From: an uncultured Verrucomicrobiae bacterium
GTDB lineage: Bacteria; Verrucomicrobiota; Verrucomicrobiia; Verrucomicrobiales; DEV007
Assembly: GCA_937898895.1 (NCBI GenBank)
Contig: CALDKL010000698.1
Span: 1 to 6,993, forward strand
Direction of reading: 5' to 3'
DNA: 6,993 bases
Shown: one piece after another, positions 6,755 through 6,993 of the stretch
Position numbering within the stretch: the stretch's first letter is position 1
How the letters are laid out: each line of letters begins with the position of its first letter
The notes under the pieces: generated by a model
What the model saw: only the letters and a program-made list of their open reading frames with translations
The model's database searches: none
Told to the model about the DNA's origin: nothing
Program-made: the position numbers and the translations under genes

Positions 6755-6993
6755 GGTGTTTTGACAGGGTTCACCGGCAACGGGGCAGGCTCGAAATCTC
6801 CCGGTTCGACCCATCCCGCTTTCGAGCGATCGAGTTCGCCATTGGTGAATCGTTCGTAAAATTGTCGGATGGCTCCGTTGGAGACAGGGTATTCATCGAA
6901 GAGATGCCCCTGCCCGAACATGCGCGGATCCCCCTGTTCCTCAAGGCGGGCAGTCATCTCGGCCTCGAGTCGGATCGCAATCTCGCGATGCTC
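6751..6993 (-). CDS. C-terminal end of a sulfatase, partial
   Basis: The frame is open from the window edge to a TGA at 6751-6753 and gives the last 80 residues. The segments GDPRMFGQG, FDEYP, IRQFYERFTNGE and AGWVEPGDFEPAPL correspond, as I remember them, to the usual C-terminus of planctomycete/verrucomicrobial sulfatases of the heparan N-sulfatase-like type. The metal and formylglycine residues lie upstream, outside the window, so neither the subfamily nor activity can be confirmed. The stop overlaps the ATG of the next sulfatase by 4 bases, which indicates one operon and coupled translation. Confidence 0.8.
   Translation of the reverse strand, partial: EHREIAIRLEAEMTARLEEQGDPRMFGQGHLFDEYPVSNGAIRQFYERFTNGELDRSKAGWVEPGDFEPAPLPVNPVKTP

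Overview
The window is GC-rich, and every gene I can support lies on the minus strand. It holds two complete type I sulfatases, the C-terminal end of a third, and a planctomycete-type cytochrome c protein (PSC1/DUF1549 architecture). It also holds an unusual methionine-rich outer-membrane beta-barrel protein and a small secreted cysteine-containing protein that I do not recognise. Sulfatases in series next to a PSC1/DUF1549 protein are typical of the Planctomycetota-Verrucomicrobiota group. The mix of genes makes me lean towards Verrucomicrobiota, but this is inference; no rRNA or other phylogenetic marker is present.

Layout, read in the direction of transcription (right to left). (1) 6993-6751: last 80 residues of a sulfatase whose catalytic part lies outside the window. 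(2) 6754-5180: a complete exported sulfatase with a CNPSR active-site motif; its ATG overlaps the preceding stop codon (ATGA), so the two sulfatases are translationally coupled. (3) 5180-5083: a short intergenic stretch with an 18-base G run on the coding strand, a small palindrome and a tandem direct repeat. (4) 5082 (or 5061)-4648: a small, probably exported protein with a CERC motif and a proline-rich tail. (5) 4647-4356: a 292-bp gap with several inverted repeats, turning AT-rich just before the next gene. (6) 4355-3270: the Met-rich outer-membrane protein, followed by a terminator-like hairpin at 3252-3232. (7) 3269-2956: a gap with no gene, presumably holding the promoter of the next unit. 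(8) 2955-1456: an iduronate-2-sulfatase-like enzyme. (9) 1398-1: the N-terminal 466 residues of the PSC1/DUF1549 protein, 57 bp downstream of the sulfatase and open at the window edge.

Working together: the sulfatases probably strip sulfate esters or N-sulfate groups from sulfated polysaccharides in the periplasm or outside the cell. Both complete enzymes have the cysteine form of the active site, so they need a formylglycine-generating enzyme encoded elsewhere. The PSC1/DUF1549 protein is of unknown biochemical function but recurs beside such genes. The small protein and the Met-rich barrel look like a separate insert, possibly concerned with metal (copper-type) handling, between two sulfatase units. 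The Met-rich barrel is the most unusual item: eight Met occur at every second residue in one predicted beta-strand, with a second Met ladder in the preceding strand.
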